DNA from: Boesenbergia rotunda
Taxonomy: Eukaryota > Streptophyta > Magnoliopsida > Zingiberales > Zingiberaceae
Direction: 5' to 3'
DNA length: 64,000 nt
Assembly: GCA_024364735.1 (NCBI GenBank)
Contig: JAGFNQ010008759.1
Span: 62,001 to 126,000 of the forward strand
Shown: positions 10,138-22,327 of the stretch, in pieces
Numbering within the stretch: the first letter of the stretch is position 1
How the letters are laid out: each line of letters opens with the position of its first letter
Position numbers and translations under genes: made by a program
The notes under the pieces: generated by a model
What the model was told of the DNA's origin: nothing
Database searches by the model: none
The model's input: the letters and a program-made list of their open reading frames with translations, nothing else

Positions 10138-11789
10138 AATCTCCAGGGAGCCAAGAGTCGCCTACATATGCCTCTACACCAGTAACATGTCCGACGACCC
10201 GTCTTAACCTCCAGGGAGCCATAGGTCACCCACATATGCTAGGTGCAAAGATGATACATGTCATTATCCCATGTATTACCCACTATCTAATCCTATTATC
10301 ATTAACATGAAATACAGTAGTCCAAGTAATAATCATGCACCATATCCTAATCCTAGTGCAAGATATAAAATGTGTCGTCCGTAATCCGATACACGCAGTA
10401 ATATGGAATAGTAAAGCAGTAAATCTAATCAGATAACAAATATCAAATGAAATCGTACAAATCAAAAAATAACATATATTCTTACTGTCATCCATATTTA
10501 ACTATACATAAGAATTTGACCATATCTAATAAAGATAAGTAAAAGTATCCGTCTTCGATGTAGAACTCCGAAAGCGTCGAGAACCCTCCGTCCAAAAATA
10601 ATATTCGCGACGAATGCACGAAGTCAATGCCCTGTATCATGAGACATATTTAGCTACTTACACCAGAATAATTAGCTAAACTAATTATTAAGTCATAATA
10701 AGGTAAATCCTAATTACCCCGAGTTATAGAACTTAGGCTCAATTTAAGTATAGCTTAAGTCTAACCCAAGACCCACCACAATTACCAATCCATATGGCCC
10801 ATGTAAAGAATAACTACCTAAATATCCAAAGTCCAACCCCAAGCTTAGCAAAACTCAGCTCACGCGGTAGAAGAGGAAGACAGGGATAGATCATCATGCT
10901 AAAATAGAAAACCAAGCACAAACCTACTGCTCATTTACACTAAACCACACTTCCTTCCAAAAGTTGCTCACAGCAACATCAAAACACCACAAGTAACTCC
11001 AATCAGAGTATAGACAACAACTACACACATTCAATCCGCACAACAGATTCCTTAACTACACGCATTCAAATTCACCTACTGATCCAAGTGCTACCTATCT
11101 AACTCAATCTAATGAAACCTGAAAATATTCACAAGCACAACACCCTCATACAACAAAGCATCCCACGGCAAAACAGGATCAAGTTCAAAGGGTAGTACAA
11201 AAGAATCTAAGCTATAGGTGTATGTGATCCAATTCAATCAGAAACATCCTTGAACAAAGATATACATCAATTCAAGCCCAACGGAGAATCCATCCCCAAT
11301 GCATTCAGTCCATAATCTAGATCATGTTCTTAAGCACAAGATCGTAGCAAACAATCCAAGCAAAAACCCTAGCTCATCTCTACAAGATTCCATACCAAAT
11401 GAACACTAATCAACACGATCCTTACCTCTGTTGAGCCGACGCTGCACACTCTGCCCAAATCCAACCAAAACATAGCCACCGATCAAAAAGGTCAATCGAA
11501 TCGACCACAACTTACTCCTGCTCGACCAAATCTTGCTCCCCAATTCAGATTTATCTCCCTCCTCGCGCAATCCATGATCTGGAATCATGTGAGGGTGATT
11601 AAAATCGGCAATCGCGCAGAGAACGACAAATCGGCTCAAGGATGCAGAAAAGCAAATCTCGTGGAAGGACCTGGTGGCGCAATATAGATCGCCAAAACTC
11701 GATCAGCATAGACAGCTTCATACACGTGGGAAGGTTGAGGAGCGAGATCGGGGAAAGGTTTGTGCCGAGGAGGAAGAAGAAGAAAGAAG
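10138..11789. other. continuation of the gypsy-type LTR fragment, no gene
   Basis: Right of the hAT element the target resumes with the block GACCCGTCT(C/T)AA(T/C)CTCCAGG present twice (10128-10150 and 10196-10215). It continues as AT-rich LTR sequence resembling 27440-27480. A 77-codon minus ORF (11406-11639) has no recognisable motif. Confidence 0.45.
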
Positions 11790-12441
11790 TGTTGGATATC
11801 TTGGATATCTATTGTGAATGGAAAGGGAGGTGGTGAGACTTTAGTCCCACATTGGCACTTTCCATTGAGGAGGAGAATAAAGGGATTCCCTTGTGAGTGG
11901 GACTTTAGTCCCACATTGGGAGTTTTAAGACAAAATGTTTGGTTTATATTGTATCACAAGTATGATAGTTGTGAACAAATGCTAGGGGAGAGACTCTCTC
12001 TCACGCGTGGGTGCGCAGGGGGGTGCAAATCCAGGGCCCGGATTTGTACTGAACCAATTGAACTCGTGTGCGTGCACAACCCGCGCACGTCGAATGTCCG
12101 ACACCGGTCGGGCAGATGAACTAACATTTTGCTCAAATGTAACTGATGCATTAAATTTGATTAACACTCGGACCTTGCTCGCCGCTCGGGAGCTCGCTCT
12201 GCCATTCCGCTCGGAGCTCGCTCTGCCATTCTGCTCGGGAGCTCGCTCGGAGCTCACTCGGCCATTTCGCTCGGAGCTCACTCGGCCACTCGGGAGTTCG
12301 CTCAGTCGCTCGGCAATACCGCTCGGGAGCTCACTCGGGCACTTCACTGGAGAAAAAGCAGTCGAGGCCACTCAACAGAAATAAGTTGAAATTAAGTTAG
12401 TAATTTCAATTTAGTATAAAATCTTGAAATATCCTCCAACA
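11790..12441. mobile_element. solo LTR, 652 bp, duplication AGAAG
   Basis: The segment starts TGTTGGATATC and ends ATATCCTCCAACA, giving inverted ends. It is flanked by AGAAG at 11785-11789 and at 12442-12446, an exact 5-bp duplication. No internal region is present. It contains a short GC-rich minisatellite (12170-12345) built from CTCGGGAGCTC and CTCGGCCA units. Orientation cannot be assigned from the sequence alone. Confidence 0.88.
12170..12345 (+). repeat. GCTCGG-rich minisatellite in the solo LTR
   Basis: Irregular copies of GCTCGG(G)AGCTC and of CTCGGCCA/CTCTGCCA units repeat for about 175 bases. Open frames across it are repeat artefacts. Confidence 0.75.
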
Positions 12442-12802
12442 AGAAGAAGGAGAAGACGAAAGGCACAACCCTCAGCGTCGTCTCGACCGTAGAAGGGAAC
12501 CTCGCACTTGCGTGATCGGAAGAAATGGGGCCCTCGGTGTCAAGTTGCGAAGAAGAGGAGAAGAAGCAGAAGAAAAAAAAACACAACAATCGGCGATCTC
12601 GAGCGGACGAAGAGGAAAAAGAGGGAAAGATATAAGGCTGGCTACTTTGCATCTAGCCCCTCCAAGTTTAGCAAATCCCACCCAAGTCCTTAAGTTTATG
12701 AAAATTAGCTCTTAAGCCCTTCAATTTCCCGTATTTTAACACCAACCTACTTTCAGATTGTTTTGCTGACTAGTAGACACACTTACACTCTGCCCACCAG
12801 TT

Positions 12803-13000
12803 CTAGTATAATTTTTCCTGATCATAACCATCAGAAGTGAAGTCGCGGTTGCTTCTCCATTCGTTGCCATAAACTCGCCCATCATCACAATTTGCATTTA
12901 CCTGGGTGTGAGCATCGTGTGATTTTCTCCATTGCACGTCTGAAAGATTTGATCTTTGATGTGTCTCCAACCTAGAGGTTGAACTACAGATCCCATACAC
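12803..13000 (-). other. small unrecognised open frame
   Basis: A 65-codon minus ORF encodes a polar peptide including NANCDDGRVYGNEWRSN. It faintly resembles the polar region of the PPR fragment at 4830-5757 (YGNG.EWHTSN). It may be another relic of that gene, displaced by the LTR insertion, but the match is too short to be sure. Confidence 0.25.
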
Positions 13001-13009
13001 TCCTTTAGA

Positions 13010-13910
13010 AAGTTTTTAAGTAATGAAATTGAATTGAATTCCATCCGAAATTAAATTCAATTCTTAGATTTGGAATGATTAATAAATAATAAAATTAAAT
13101 TGAATTCCTTGATTTGAATTTATCATAATTGAATTCAATTATTATATGAAAAATGATAGGGAGAGTGAAAATGGGAGAGTGAAAGGCAAAGTGAATGGCG
13201 TGACACTTTACATGTAGCGATCTCCGACGAGTTCACCGTGCCCCCAGGGTATAGTTTGATTCGGGACGGCCCATGGTGTCCAGCGATAATCGGACATATG
13301 CATGTAAAGTGTCACATCATTCAATTTGCTTTCACTCTCCCATTTTTACTCTCCCTATCATTGCTCTTATTATGTTTTTATCATTTTCTCCTCTTGAATT
13401 AATCGCCCAATTGATTAAGAAGACTTTTGTTGCGAGAAACCTAGCGCCAATCGATTGATCGATTGACAGACCCCTTAATCGATCACTCAATCGATTAAGG
13501 ATATTTCTGTTCACGAAAATCCCACCACCGATTGCTATCGATTGACAGATTCCTCAATCGATTACTCAATCGATTAAAAACTTTCTGTTTTGCAAGAAAC
13601 ACGGTGATGTTGTCCAAACCCAACAATGATGGCAATGGTGGCCGATGGTAACAGTGAAGAAGCGGGGCACGATAGGCGACGTACAAGAGAAGGCCACCAC
13701 AGGAGAAACACGAGAAAAGAGTTGTGGAAGTAATTTTATTTTTTCAAGTTGAATTCCCATCCAAATCAGACCTCTTTAGTTTGATTTAGTGTGTATGATT
13801 TAAATGGAATTAGAATTCAATTTCATATTAATTTCATACTAAAAATCAATTCCAAAACGCAGAATTGGAAGGAATTCAATTCCATCCCTTTCCAAACAAA
13901 TGACAGATAC
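13010..13910. repeat. AT-rich repeat with GAATTGAATTCC blocks at both ends
   Basis: The left edge (13025-13140) and right edge (13745-13900) both consist of GAATTGAATTCC/GGAATTC-type sequence, partly inverted. The right edge reads TTTGTTTGGAAAGGG on the minus strand, resembling MITE or PIF-type ends. No clean terminal repeat or duplication could be fixed. The middle holds a cluster of AATCGATT motifs (13446-13577). Confidence 0.35.
13446..13577. repeat. cluster of AATCGATT palindromes
   Basis: About seven copies of AATCGATT or a one-base variant occur in 130 bases, often as TTAATCGATCACTCAATCGA pairs. The same arrangement occurs at 35925-36325 inside a solo LTR and at 58650-58845. Confidence 0.75.
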
Positions 13911-14633
13911 GGTTGCTGTGGTAATTCAGCCCATCATCACTCTCCCGGTGGGTATAGTGTCAGGTGTGTAATCATTTTTTCTGCAGCAATGTTTAGCCAC
14001 CGAGAGAACAAGGGCGGAAGTGCCTCGTTGGAAAAATTATCGTGCAAACTTCCAGTGTTTCGCAAAGAGAGACGGAGTGAATATGAGGGGAATGGAGGAG
14101 AATACAAGCGAACCTTAGATAGCAGAGAGAGGGAACTCTCGGTGAGGATCGGTAGCTTCTTCTTGAACATGGATATGCGGTCTCCTATCAATTCCAAGAT
14201 CTTTCCACAGCGAGATGATGTCTGCTCAAAATCAAATTTTTTGTTCCATGCCTTCACAATTCCAGGTAGAAGAACGAACCAAGATCAAACATTTCACAAA
14301 AGAAGGGGGGAAAATCAATTTCATAAAACACCTAATAAGAGGAGAGAGGATACGGAGGTGGCGTCGATCGACCTGCCGTCGGGCATGAACTAGGAAGACG
14401 GGAGACGCCGTAAAGCGGAGGCACCGTCTACAATAAGCTGAAAGGGAGGAGAAAGTCAGGAGGTGGCCGCGGTGAGGTAACGTCGGAATGTCGAACGGAA
14501 AGGCCCTGGGGTTAGGGTCTTATTATTTTTTAATTATTAAATTAATATCTCATTTATAATAATAATAATAATAATAATAATAAAAGATTTATTATCCGCT
14601 GTCGATTGGCGCGAGCGGACGACGTCCACACAA
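13911..14633. other. upstream region of the methyltransferase gene
   Basis: It includes an (AAT)n run at 14558-14584. On the minus strand a possible small exon pair is seen (ATG near 14391 reading MPDGRSIDATSVSSLL, then KAWNKKFDFEQTSSRCGKIL at about 14190-14260). This could be the 5' end of a divergent gene cut off near 13910. I do not recognise the protein. No TATA box for the plus-strand gene is obvious. Confidence 0.3.
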
Positions 14634-14881
14634 ATGCTTTCCCATTTCGTCGGCGTGGTTGTAGTTTGCCGTCCTCCGGCATCACCGTCTTCATCGGCAG
14701 CCGTCGACGGCCGGCCGCCGCTTCCTCGGCCTGTCTTCGGCCTTCCGCTATCCCTTTTCTCCTTGCCTTCCCCACTGGGAAAGACTCGAATCCGCTGCTC
14801 CGCCCAACGCCAGGCGCTCTTTAACCGCATCGCCCCATCTACGACGATGTATGCCTCCGCTCTAGCCCTCTTATTTCCGTA

Positions 14882-14942
<61 letters not shown>

Positions 14943-16820
14943 GGCTAACGGCGAGTGGAAATGGCAGCTGAACGATCTGCTCAGCTTGGGGCTGCACCGA
15001 TCCTGGAAGAGGATGTGCATCTCCTGGAGCGGGTGAATACCGATTTCCGTGGTTGATCTTCTTTTTTTTTTTTTTTTTTGACCTGCATAATTCTCTCCGT
15101 GTTGATTTCACTCTCTTAGGGCAAAGAAAGGGGATCGAGCACTTGATCTGTGCTGCGGAAGTGGCGATTTGACGTTCCTTCTCTCCCAGAAGGTGGGACT
15201 CCAAGGAGAGGTGCGTTTGTCAGCTGCATTTCCTATGCCATCTCGAGTTATACTTACATTTTACCATTCATAGCTATGTATTGCTTAAGTAAATAAAAGA
15301 ATTTATGTGCATTGGTTATGTAAACAGGTAAATTTCTTATTGTACATTAATTGTGATTGTTGGTTAACTTGCATTGTCATTTGTGTGTGTGTGTGTGTTG
15401 TGTTACTCATATTTCGCATACAAAGTAGATATGCCATTTTTGACTTGTTAGGATGATTAATTTAATTTTTAAATGGCAGATGTAAATTTTATTTATCTCG
15501 GTACCATAGAAGTTTTAGTTTCTATAGTTTCTAGAAAGCTAAACCTTGCTTTTTAGCTGATTGAATGGTTCTGTAGAACTAGGCTAAGCATTTCAACTAA
15601 GTATGAAAATGTCATGACATTTGAGATATCTCCTCCTTATTTTGTAGTTAGTTGGAGATTCTAATGCTCTCACTTGCAGGTTTGCGGTCTAGATTTCTCA
15701 AGAGAACAACTATCCATTGCTTCAGTTCGTCAAGACTTATATTGGAAAGCTTCCTACCAAAACATTCAGTAATTACTAATTGTATACATAAATAGTAAGC
15801 AGAAATATGGTTGTTGGAAGGACAGATTTCATGTTTGAATGAATCATCATTTTCCTTTTATTGCGCCTTAGGTGATATTTTATCAACATCTCGCTATATT
15901 CTAGGAAATACTTGAAATGCATCAGATGAAACAGCAAAATTTACATTTCATTGCTTCCAAAAAGTTATTGATCTTGCTCTTCCAGTTTATTTTCTAAAGC
16001 CAGATTCACGTGCTGCGTTGTTTAGGTGGATTGAAGGTGATGCGCTAAATCTACCATTTCCAGATTGCTACTTTGATGCAATTACCATGGGATATGGATT
16101 GCGTAATTTGGTTGATAGACAAAAAGCTCTCAGGGAGATTTTTCGGGTTCTAAAGCCAGGTTTCTAATCTGCTCTTTTGGTTTCTTAGACAATGGCTTAG
16201 GATTACTATTAACATTTTACATCTTTTTCCAGGTTCAAAGGTCTCCATCTTAGATTTCAATAAGAGCACATCAAGTCTCGTAAACACGGCACAAGTACTG
16301 GGTTTTCCAGTCCTTACAAAGGCCAAATGATGTTTAATTTTCTTTCTTTTACCAGTCTTTTTTTTTTTTAACTTTATTGGGAGACAACTAAAGATCTGTG
16401 CTTCCATGGTTTAGGAATGGATGCTAGACAACGTAGTCGTTCCTGTTGCAAGCAACTATGGGCTTTCACAAGAGTACGAGTATTTGAAAGGATCAATTGC
16501 TGAATTTTTAACAGGTTTAATCCCATATTGTTTCCCTCAATACATCTTGAATATTCAGATGAGCTGTTTCAAATAAATTGTTTTGCATTTGTGAGTGGAC
16601 CTCAGCTACTATTTGTTGGATTAAGCGTCATTTTATTAGCTCTCGTTCGTTATCGCTTCGGGTATGAATGGTATACCATGCCATCGTTCATAGGCTAAAA
16701 ATAAAATGTCTACCTGCAGGAAAAGAATTGGAAAAGCTTGTCGATGAAATAGGATTTTCCAAAGCGAGGCACTACGAAATTGGTGGAGGTTTCATGGGGA
16801 ATCTAGTGGCAACCAAATAG
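14634..16820 (+). CDS. MENG: demethylphylloquinone methyltransferase, chloroplast (MENG/UbiE family), exon 1 frameshift
   Basis: Eight exons can be followed: 14634-14848, 14968-15032, 15120-15210, 15680-15768, 16026-16159, 16233-16294, 16415-16514, 16720-16820. All junctions are GT-AG. The first about 65 residues are Ser/Pro/Arg-rich, like a chloroplast transit peptide. Then come RQALFNRIAP, LNDLLSLGLHRSWKRM, the SAM-binding motif LDLCCGSGDL, MGYGLRNLVDR, and the C-terminal GGGFMGNLVATK. The family methylates the naphthoquinone ring in the last step of phylloquinone (vitamin K1) synthesis in plastids. Total coding length is 857 nt, one short of 286 codons. In exon 1 the run at about 14832-14836 has one C too few, so the conserved IAPxYDD is read as IAPSTT. 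Using an acceptor at 14938-14939 would restore the frame (see findings). The ATG at 14634 gives a plausible transit peptide, but upstream starts cannot be excluded. Confidence 0.85.
14884..14937 (+). repeat. (CT)n microsatellite in intron 1 of the methyltransferase gene
   Basis: About 27 CT units end in CAG at 14937-14939, forming a strong polypyrimidine tract in front of a potential splice acceptor. A separate T run (15062-15079) lies in intron 2. Confidence 0.95.
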
Positions 16821-17446
16821 CTGGGGCGAAAGAATTTGGTACGAACTCAATTGGAAAGCTTTTATTGAAATTGCTGAAACAGACCCCAGAAGGCAAGAAC
16901 TATCAAACATGCAGATAGTGGCGGCTGCAGAAGAACATGAGCTTCCATTGCCCCACTATAAATTTGATCTTTGATTTTAGTGTTTTGTTCTTCCTTTTTT
17001 TTCTGAAATGATTATGAATGGACTTGGTAGGCACCTGACCATTTGTACTTCTCAATTAAAATAGAATTCTGTGTACTTTGGTGCTTCCTATGGTTCAATT
17101 TCCTCATTGCTTAGGTATATGTTCTTACTATCCAACTAATTTTAGTCAGGCTTTTACAAAAGTTTCCCGCTAACCATGATAAAGAATCAGTTCTGACGAA
17201 CAATCCAAAATCATAATTTTTTTAAAATCATCATATATAATGTTTCATAGATAAAATTTAAACTCTTATTATCTAGAGAGTCTATTTCATTTTTTTATCA
17301 TGGCATTGTAACTCCGAAGGCACATCATTTTGGTGTTTTGATTCAAACTAGACAGGAGACATGCCAAAATATACACAATACACTCAGAACAATTTAAAAT
17401 ATAATTAATAAAAAATTAAAATACTTAGTAATATATACGAAGATTA
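16821..17446. other. 3' flank of the methyltransferase gene
   Basis: No ORF of interest. The last part (about 17285-17446) is duplicated at 21192-21355, inside the SIRE-like element that follows. Confidence 0.6.
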
Positions 17447-18405
17447 TGTTGGGGATCCGAATGGTCGCTAGAAGGGGTGAATAGCTCGTTATCCTCAAAT
17501 CGTTGGTTCTCTTCCTACAATGTTAGTGTGCACAACGGAAATATAATTAAACTAAAATCTTAACAAGAAGACAAATCTATGTTACGTTGTTCAAAGATGA
17601 CGCTCATATTCCATGACTGTTCGTAAAGTGGACGATCTTGATCTATCGGTGGATGACTCTCCGGAAAACCTCCGACTATGCTCACGTAGCTCTTTGTAAG
17701 TGGAGAAACCTCGCCACAACCTCACCAAGAACATTTGAGCACTAGTATACTACTAATAAGTTTTAACCAAGTTTCTTTCGTCAACCTTGCTCAAACAAAC
17801 CAAGTTCTCTTAAATAGAACTCGTTTACTGATCCAGCCGTTATCAATCGACTGATGCCAACACTAGTCGACTGACAACTATCGAATTCGAACGTTGTAGC
17901 TCAACGTTCAAATTCACTGACACCAGTCGATTGCACAGAAAGATCAGTCGACTGATCTTTTTGTGACCTCAACCAGTCGACTGATCTCATATCAGTCGAT
18001 TGGTAAAAACTCTAAACCTAGGGTTTCCCTTCCCGAGTACATTTCACTCGTACTCGGACCCTCACGACTCACTTGTCTCTTCATCGCAGCCTAGACCTAT
18101 TGCCTTCAAGCCTTTTTCGCTTTGGCTCTTGTCCCTTGGATGCATACAAGCTTACGGCTCGTCCTAATGTCATCCTTCGTAGATGCCTCGAAGTGCGCTT
18201 CCCTCGACTGATGATTGTTGTCTTGTCCACGATCCTCGGATGCACCATCCTTCACCGGACTCAAAGTCGTCAAGCTGAGTCTATGTGTATCCTGCAGAAC
18301 CTGCACACTCAAATACACATATCAAATACAAGGGTGAAGCTAACTTAAACCCTTTGTCTAAACATCAAAACACATGGTCCCATGGATCATCGGATTGCCT
18401 CAACA
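17447..18405 (-). repeat. left (3') LTR of the gag-only SIRE-like element
   Basis: The plus strand reads TGTTGGGGATC...GATTGCCTCAACA. It contains a CAGTCGACTG-type cluster (17845-18005) and, just downstream in element orientation, a TATTTAAG TATA-like box (17809-17816). Confidence 0.9.
17845..18005. repeat. cluster of CAGTCGACTG-type palindromes
   Basis: About seven copies of (C)AGTCGA(C/T)TG or close variants lie in 160 bases, with irregular spacers. The right LTR repeats it at 21750-21915, and more copies occur in the interior at 18962-19080. Confidence 0.85.
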
Positions 18406-19543
18406 ATCTCCCTCTTTTTAATGTTTGACGATACGTTTAAGTTAGAGAAAATAAATAGCAAATACAAATGCTAATAACATTTGGATTTACGTTGCCAAAG
18501 CTACACCTTGGACTTACACCACCAATGTATATGCCAATACAAATACAAATATGCATGGAATCCTATCGTAAGGTTCCCCAACACCTAAACTCTCCATGAG
18601 TTAGGATTTTTCACCAAGGGGTTTTTTAAACATATCCAAGTCTCCTCCTACACTTGGACTTACCAAGGGCTTTTTAAGAACATATCACAAAGCTCCCCCT
18701 TTGCTAATAAATGAGAAACAAAGCTCTCCTTTTACCTAAGCTCCCACTTGAGCTAGGATTTTTTGCAAAGGTGTTTGGTTTCTTACTTAAACCTAATACT
18801 TCTCTTTGCCATATATCAAAAAGAATTCTAATAATATCCCAACCATTGGATTCTTTACCCTCTAATGGCAATAAACATTGTGTATTAACCCTCCATAAGA
18901 TCATACACATGTTTTCCATAATTAGGATACTTTTCGACTTGCTGAAAACAATTTTAGCATGTATCAGTCGACTGAGACAGTTACCAGTCGACTGATCCCT
19001 ATCGAAAAAACCTCGCAAAAGCTTTCTCACTCTAGAAAGCACTGTTACTAGTTGACTGATCCCCTGCACCAGTCGACTGATACTTAGAACTCAGCCTTTC
19101 AGCATTTTTAAACTCAATTTTAGAAATGTATAACTAATTCCATATATCTCCGAAAATCCTGAAATTTTGTGGAGAGGTCTGTGATACCCATGTCTAATTG
19201 GAAAAAATACATTTAAAAATGTACATATCTCGGATCCCAAGATTGACACAAACTCAAAACTATCTAAATGGTTCAAATGAACTTTGACCTAAAGTTTTAG
19301 TTTTGACTTCCTCTTGATGTATCTACCCATACCAACCCACAATACATCCCTAGCATTGGTTTATATGGAATCTATACATCAAAAAAATCAAAGTTTCATG
19401 CAATATGATCCGAATGTCATATTTCTTGCATGAAACACAAACCACGTGTGCTAAATCCCTAATGTTGAGACTCAAATCCGTCTCCAATCCTTTTAGCACA
19501 TTCCATGGTCCATCTAGACTTCCAAGAGGTATCCTCCTGAGAT

Positions 19544-21190
19544 TCATTGACCATGGATCCCAAATTGGCTCTTAGAGCTCCCCCTTGAACTCTTTGTCTT
19601 AGTCACCTCCCTAGGTAACTCATCCATAACTACTAAGCCATACCGGTATACCTCCGGTGATGCTTGACCTACAAATCTAACCTTCTTTACCTTGGACACC
19701 TTTTCCTTGATTAAGTTCTTCTTCTTACCCTTAAATGACTTTCCCTTGTCATTTTTGGACTTTCCATCCTTGCCATAGTTATATGATACCCTAGCATATA
19801 TCTTTTCATTGGCCTTGGATGACTCTCCCTTGCCATTATCATTTGCCACCCTAGTATATAATTTTTCTTTAGCATTGGAGGACCTAGATCAGTATCTCAA
19901 ACCTGATCTATCATTGTTCAATTTTTGGCTACTCAACCCTTTAGATCCAATAGTGAATCTATCTAGGGGTTTCTCTAACTTCTCAAGTTTTGCCCTCAAA
20001 GCTTGCTTTTTCCTTTCTAGGTTTCTAAACCTAGAATCGATATATCCATCTTGGACATGCTTAGACCTTCCCATTCTAGGTATATGTCTCCCTGTCTTGG
20101 GATTAATGTCTTGATCCTTAGGTCTAATGGTTTTGGATTTATCATCATGCATGGATTGCCTAGGATTTTGATATGCATTATTAACTCTACTCCTATCATA
20201 ATATTTGAATCCAAAATTATGCATGGGAGAATTTGAATTTGAATTATATTTAAAGTTAGAGTATACCTCCCTTACCCTTGTATCTCCCCTTTGATGTGAG
20301 CTCTTCTTCAAATTCTTCTTCCATTTCTTCAAATGTCCTAGCTTCTTGAGCTCTCTTTTCTTTATACATAAAACATCTAATGTGTTTCTTCTCCTTCTTC
20401 TCCCTACAACTCAAATTAGATTTTAAAGAACTTGAATTGAGCTTATGGTTTACCTCCTTTTTCTTACCCAATGAACATTTATCCTTGAAATGCCCTTTTT
20501 TATTGCACCCAAAACAAATGATATAGTCTTTTGATTTTGCTTTAGTGGAGGTACTCGCAAGGTTGACTTTCAAGGTCTCTTCTTCATTTGTCTTGGCTTC
20601 CTCTTCAACCTTGGATAATATGGATGATCCCTCATCTTCTTGTGTTACTTCACTTGAGGAGATGAATAATGCTTCTCCTTCTTTCTCCTCCTCGAATGTT
20701 GAGCTCATCTTCTTATTTGATTGATCCTTCTCCTCCTCTTAAACCAATGAGCCTTTCTTCTCCTCTTGAACCAATGAGCCCTTCTCCTTAGGTTCTTTCA
20801 CTTCTTGTCCTTATGTACGATTCTCATGAAGAGTTATTACCTTACTCCATAGCTCATAAGCATTCTTGTATTTACCTACACGACTAATCACATTATTAGC
20901 CAAAATATTTATTAAAATTGATATTATCTTATTATTTACCTTGGATTGTGATGGTTGCTCTTTGGTTCAATATCTTGGTCGGAACTTCTTCTCATGCTTA
21001 TCTCTTGGGATTTCGAATGGTTTTTCAATGACTATCATCTTATCCTAATCAATGCCGAACCACATCTTCATCTACATCCTCCAATAATCAAAGTTGTCGC
21101 GATCGTATAGAGGTGGAATGGAGATGTCATCCGTTAATTTTTCTTCAAATTCCATTTTCCTCAAGCACTTTCCATTTTCGTCTAGCACCC
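19544..21190 (-). pseudogene. SIRE-type gag, broken
   Basis: Reading from 21190 downward: IPPLYDRDNFDYWRM, then KMWFGID and a KVITLHE-like segment. An acidic linker follows, then one zinc knuckle CFGCNKKGHFKDKC (about 20480-20525), a basic segment, a coiled-coil-like KKQALRAKLEKLEKPLDRF, and YARVSYNYGKDGKS. These are the recurring landmarks of SIRE gag. Several stops and frameshifts separate the open pieces (20256-20708, 19889-20332, 19544-19849). Gag normally packages the element RNA in particles; this copy cannot make the full protein. Confidence 0.75.
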
Positions 21191-21191
21191 G

Positions 21192-21355
21192 CATCCTCCA
21201 TTTTTTATCATGGCATTGTAACTTCGAGGGCACATCATTTTGGTGTTTTGATTCAAACTAGACAGGAGACATGCCAAAATATACACGATACACTCAGAAC
21301 AATTTAAAATATAATTAATAAAAATTAAAATACTTAGTAATATATATGAAGATTA
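21192..21355. repeat. copy of the genomic flank 17285-17446 inside the element
   Basis: About 160 bases, including GGCACATCATTTTGGTGTTT, match the sequence outside the left LTR with only a few differences. The match starts at the shared TTTTTTATCATGG and ends at GATTA directly before each LTR. Confidence 0.9.
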
Positions 21356-22315
21356 TGTTGGGGATCTGGATAACCGCTAGAGGGGGTGAATAGCTCGTCA
21401 CCCTCAAATCGTCGATTCTCTTCCTACAACGTTAGTGTGTGTAGCAGAAATATAATTAAACTAAAACAATAACAAGAAGACAAACCGATGTAACGTGGTT
21501 CCGAGATGACGCTTCTACTTCACGACTATCCGTAAGGTGGACGATCCCGATCCATCGATGGATGACTCTCCGAAAAACCTCCGGCTATGTTCGCGTAGCT
21601 CCTTGTAGGTAGAGAAACCTCGCCACAACCTCACCAAGAACCCTTGAGCACTAGTAAACTACTAATAAGCTTTAATCAAGCTTATTTCGTCAACTTTACT
21701 CAAGCAAACCGAGTTCTCTTAAATAGAACTCGTTTGCTAATCTAGCCGTTACCAGTCAACTGGTGCCAACACCAGTCGATTGGCAGCTGTCGAATTTGAA
21801 CGTTACAATCCAAAGTTTAAATTCAGCCAACACTAGTCGACTGTACAAAAAGATCAGTCGACTGATCTTTCTGTAACCTCAATAAGTCGACTGATCTCAT
21901 ACCAGTCGACTGGTAAAATCCTTAACCTAGGGTTTTTCTTCCCGAGTACATTTCACTCATACTCGGACTCTCATGACTCACTTGACTCTTCATCGCAATC
22001 TTAACTTGTTGCCTTTAGCCTTCTTCGTTTTGGCTCTCATCCCTCGAATGCATACAAGTCCGTGGCTCATCATCATGTCATCCTTCACGTATGCCTCTAA
22101 GTGTGCTTCCCTTGGCTCATCGTTGTTGCCTTATCCACGATCCCTCGAATGCACCATTCTTTACCGGACCCCTAGCCGTCAAGTTGAGTCTATGTGTATC
22201 CTACAGAACTTGCACACTCAAATACATATATCAAATATAAGGGTAAACATAACTTAAACTTTTTGCTCAAACATCAAAACACATGATCTCACGAACCATC
22301 AAGATTGCATCAATA
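21356..22315 (-). repeat. right (5') LTR of the gag-only SIRE-like element
   Basis: Close to the left LTR over its full length. The terminal CAACA has become CAATA. It carries the CAGTCGACTG-type cluster at 21750-21915 and a TTAAATA box (minus strand) near 21718-21725. Confidence 0.88.
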
Positions 22316-22327
22316 GATTATAGTTTA

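Larger units (their letters stand above)
5770..12780 (-). mobile_element. gypsy-type (Del/Tekay-like) long LTR fragment, split by two later insertions
   Basis: Several blocks match, in reverse orientation, the better preserved LTR at 23401-26802. These are the ACTTACAACAAACAA block near 5782, the GGACTTACACCGTTAGCC block near 6010-6030, the degenerate short-repeat zone at 6440-6720, and the LTR start-like block at 12600-12730 (GGGATTTGCTAAAC... on the minus strand). No coding domain is present. Subtracting the hAT element and the solo LTR leaves about 3 kb, close to the length of the other LTR. The Del/Tekay label is inference from LTR length and style; the outer ends are approximate. Confidence 0.5.
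17447..22315 (-). mobile_element. SIRE-like copia derivative with gag only, duplication GATTA
   Basis: Two 959-960 bp LTRs (17447-18405 and 21356-22315) flank 2.95 kb containing only a decayed gag and non-coding sequence. The direct duplication GATTA lies at 17442-17446 and 22316-22320. Next to the left LTR, the minus-strand polypurine tract (AAAAAGAGGGAGATT, 18406-18421) is present. No protease, integrase or RT is visible. In place of a primer binding site, the inner side of the right LTR carries a copy of the genomic flank (21192-21355). SIRE-like is inferred from the gag type and LTR ends. Confidence 0.88.

Noticed and set aside
13791..14393. 200-codon plus ORF upstream of MENG
   Set aside because: Low-complexity and polar, no motif; the minus strand gives a better exon-like reading, and no splice link to MENG is needed.
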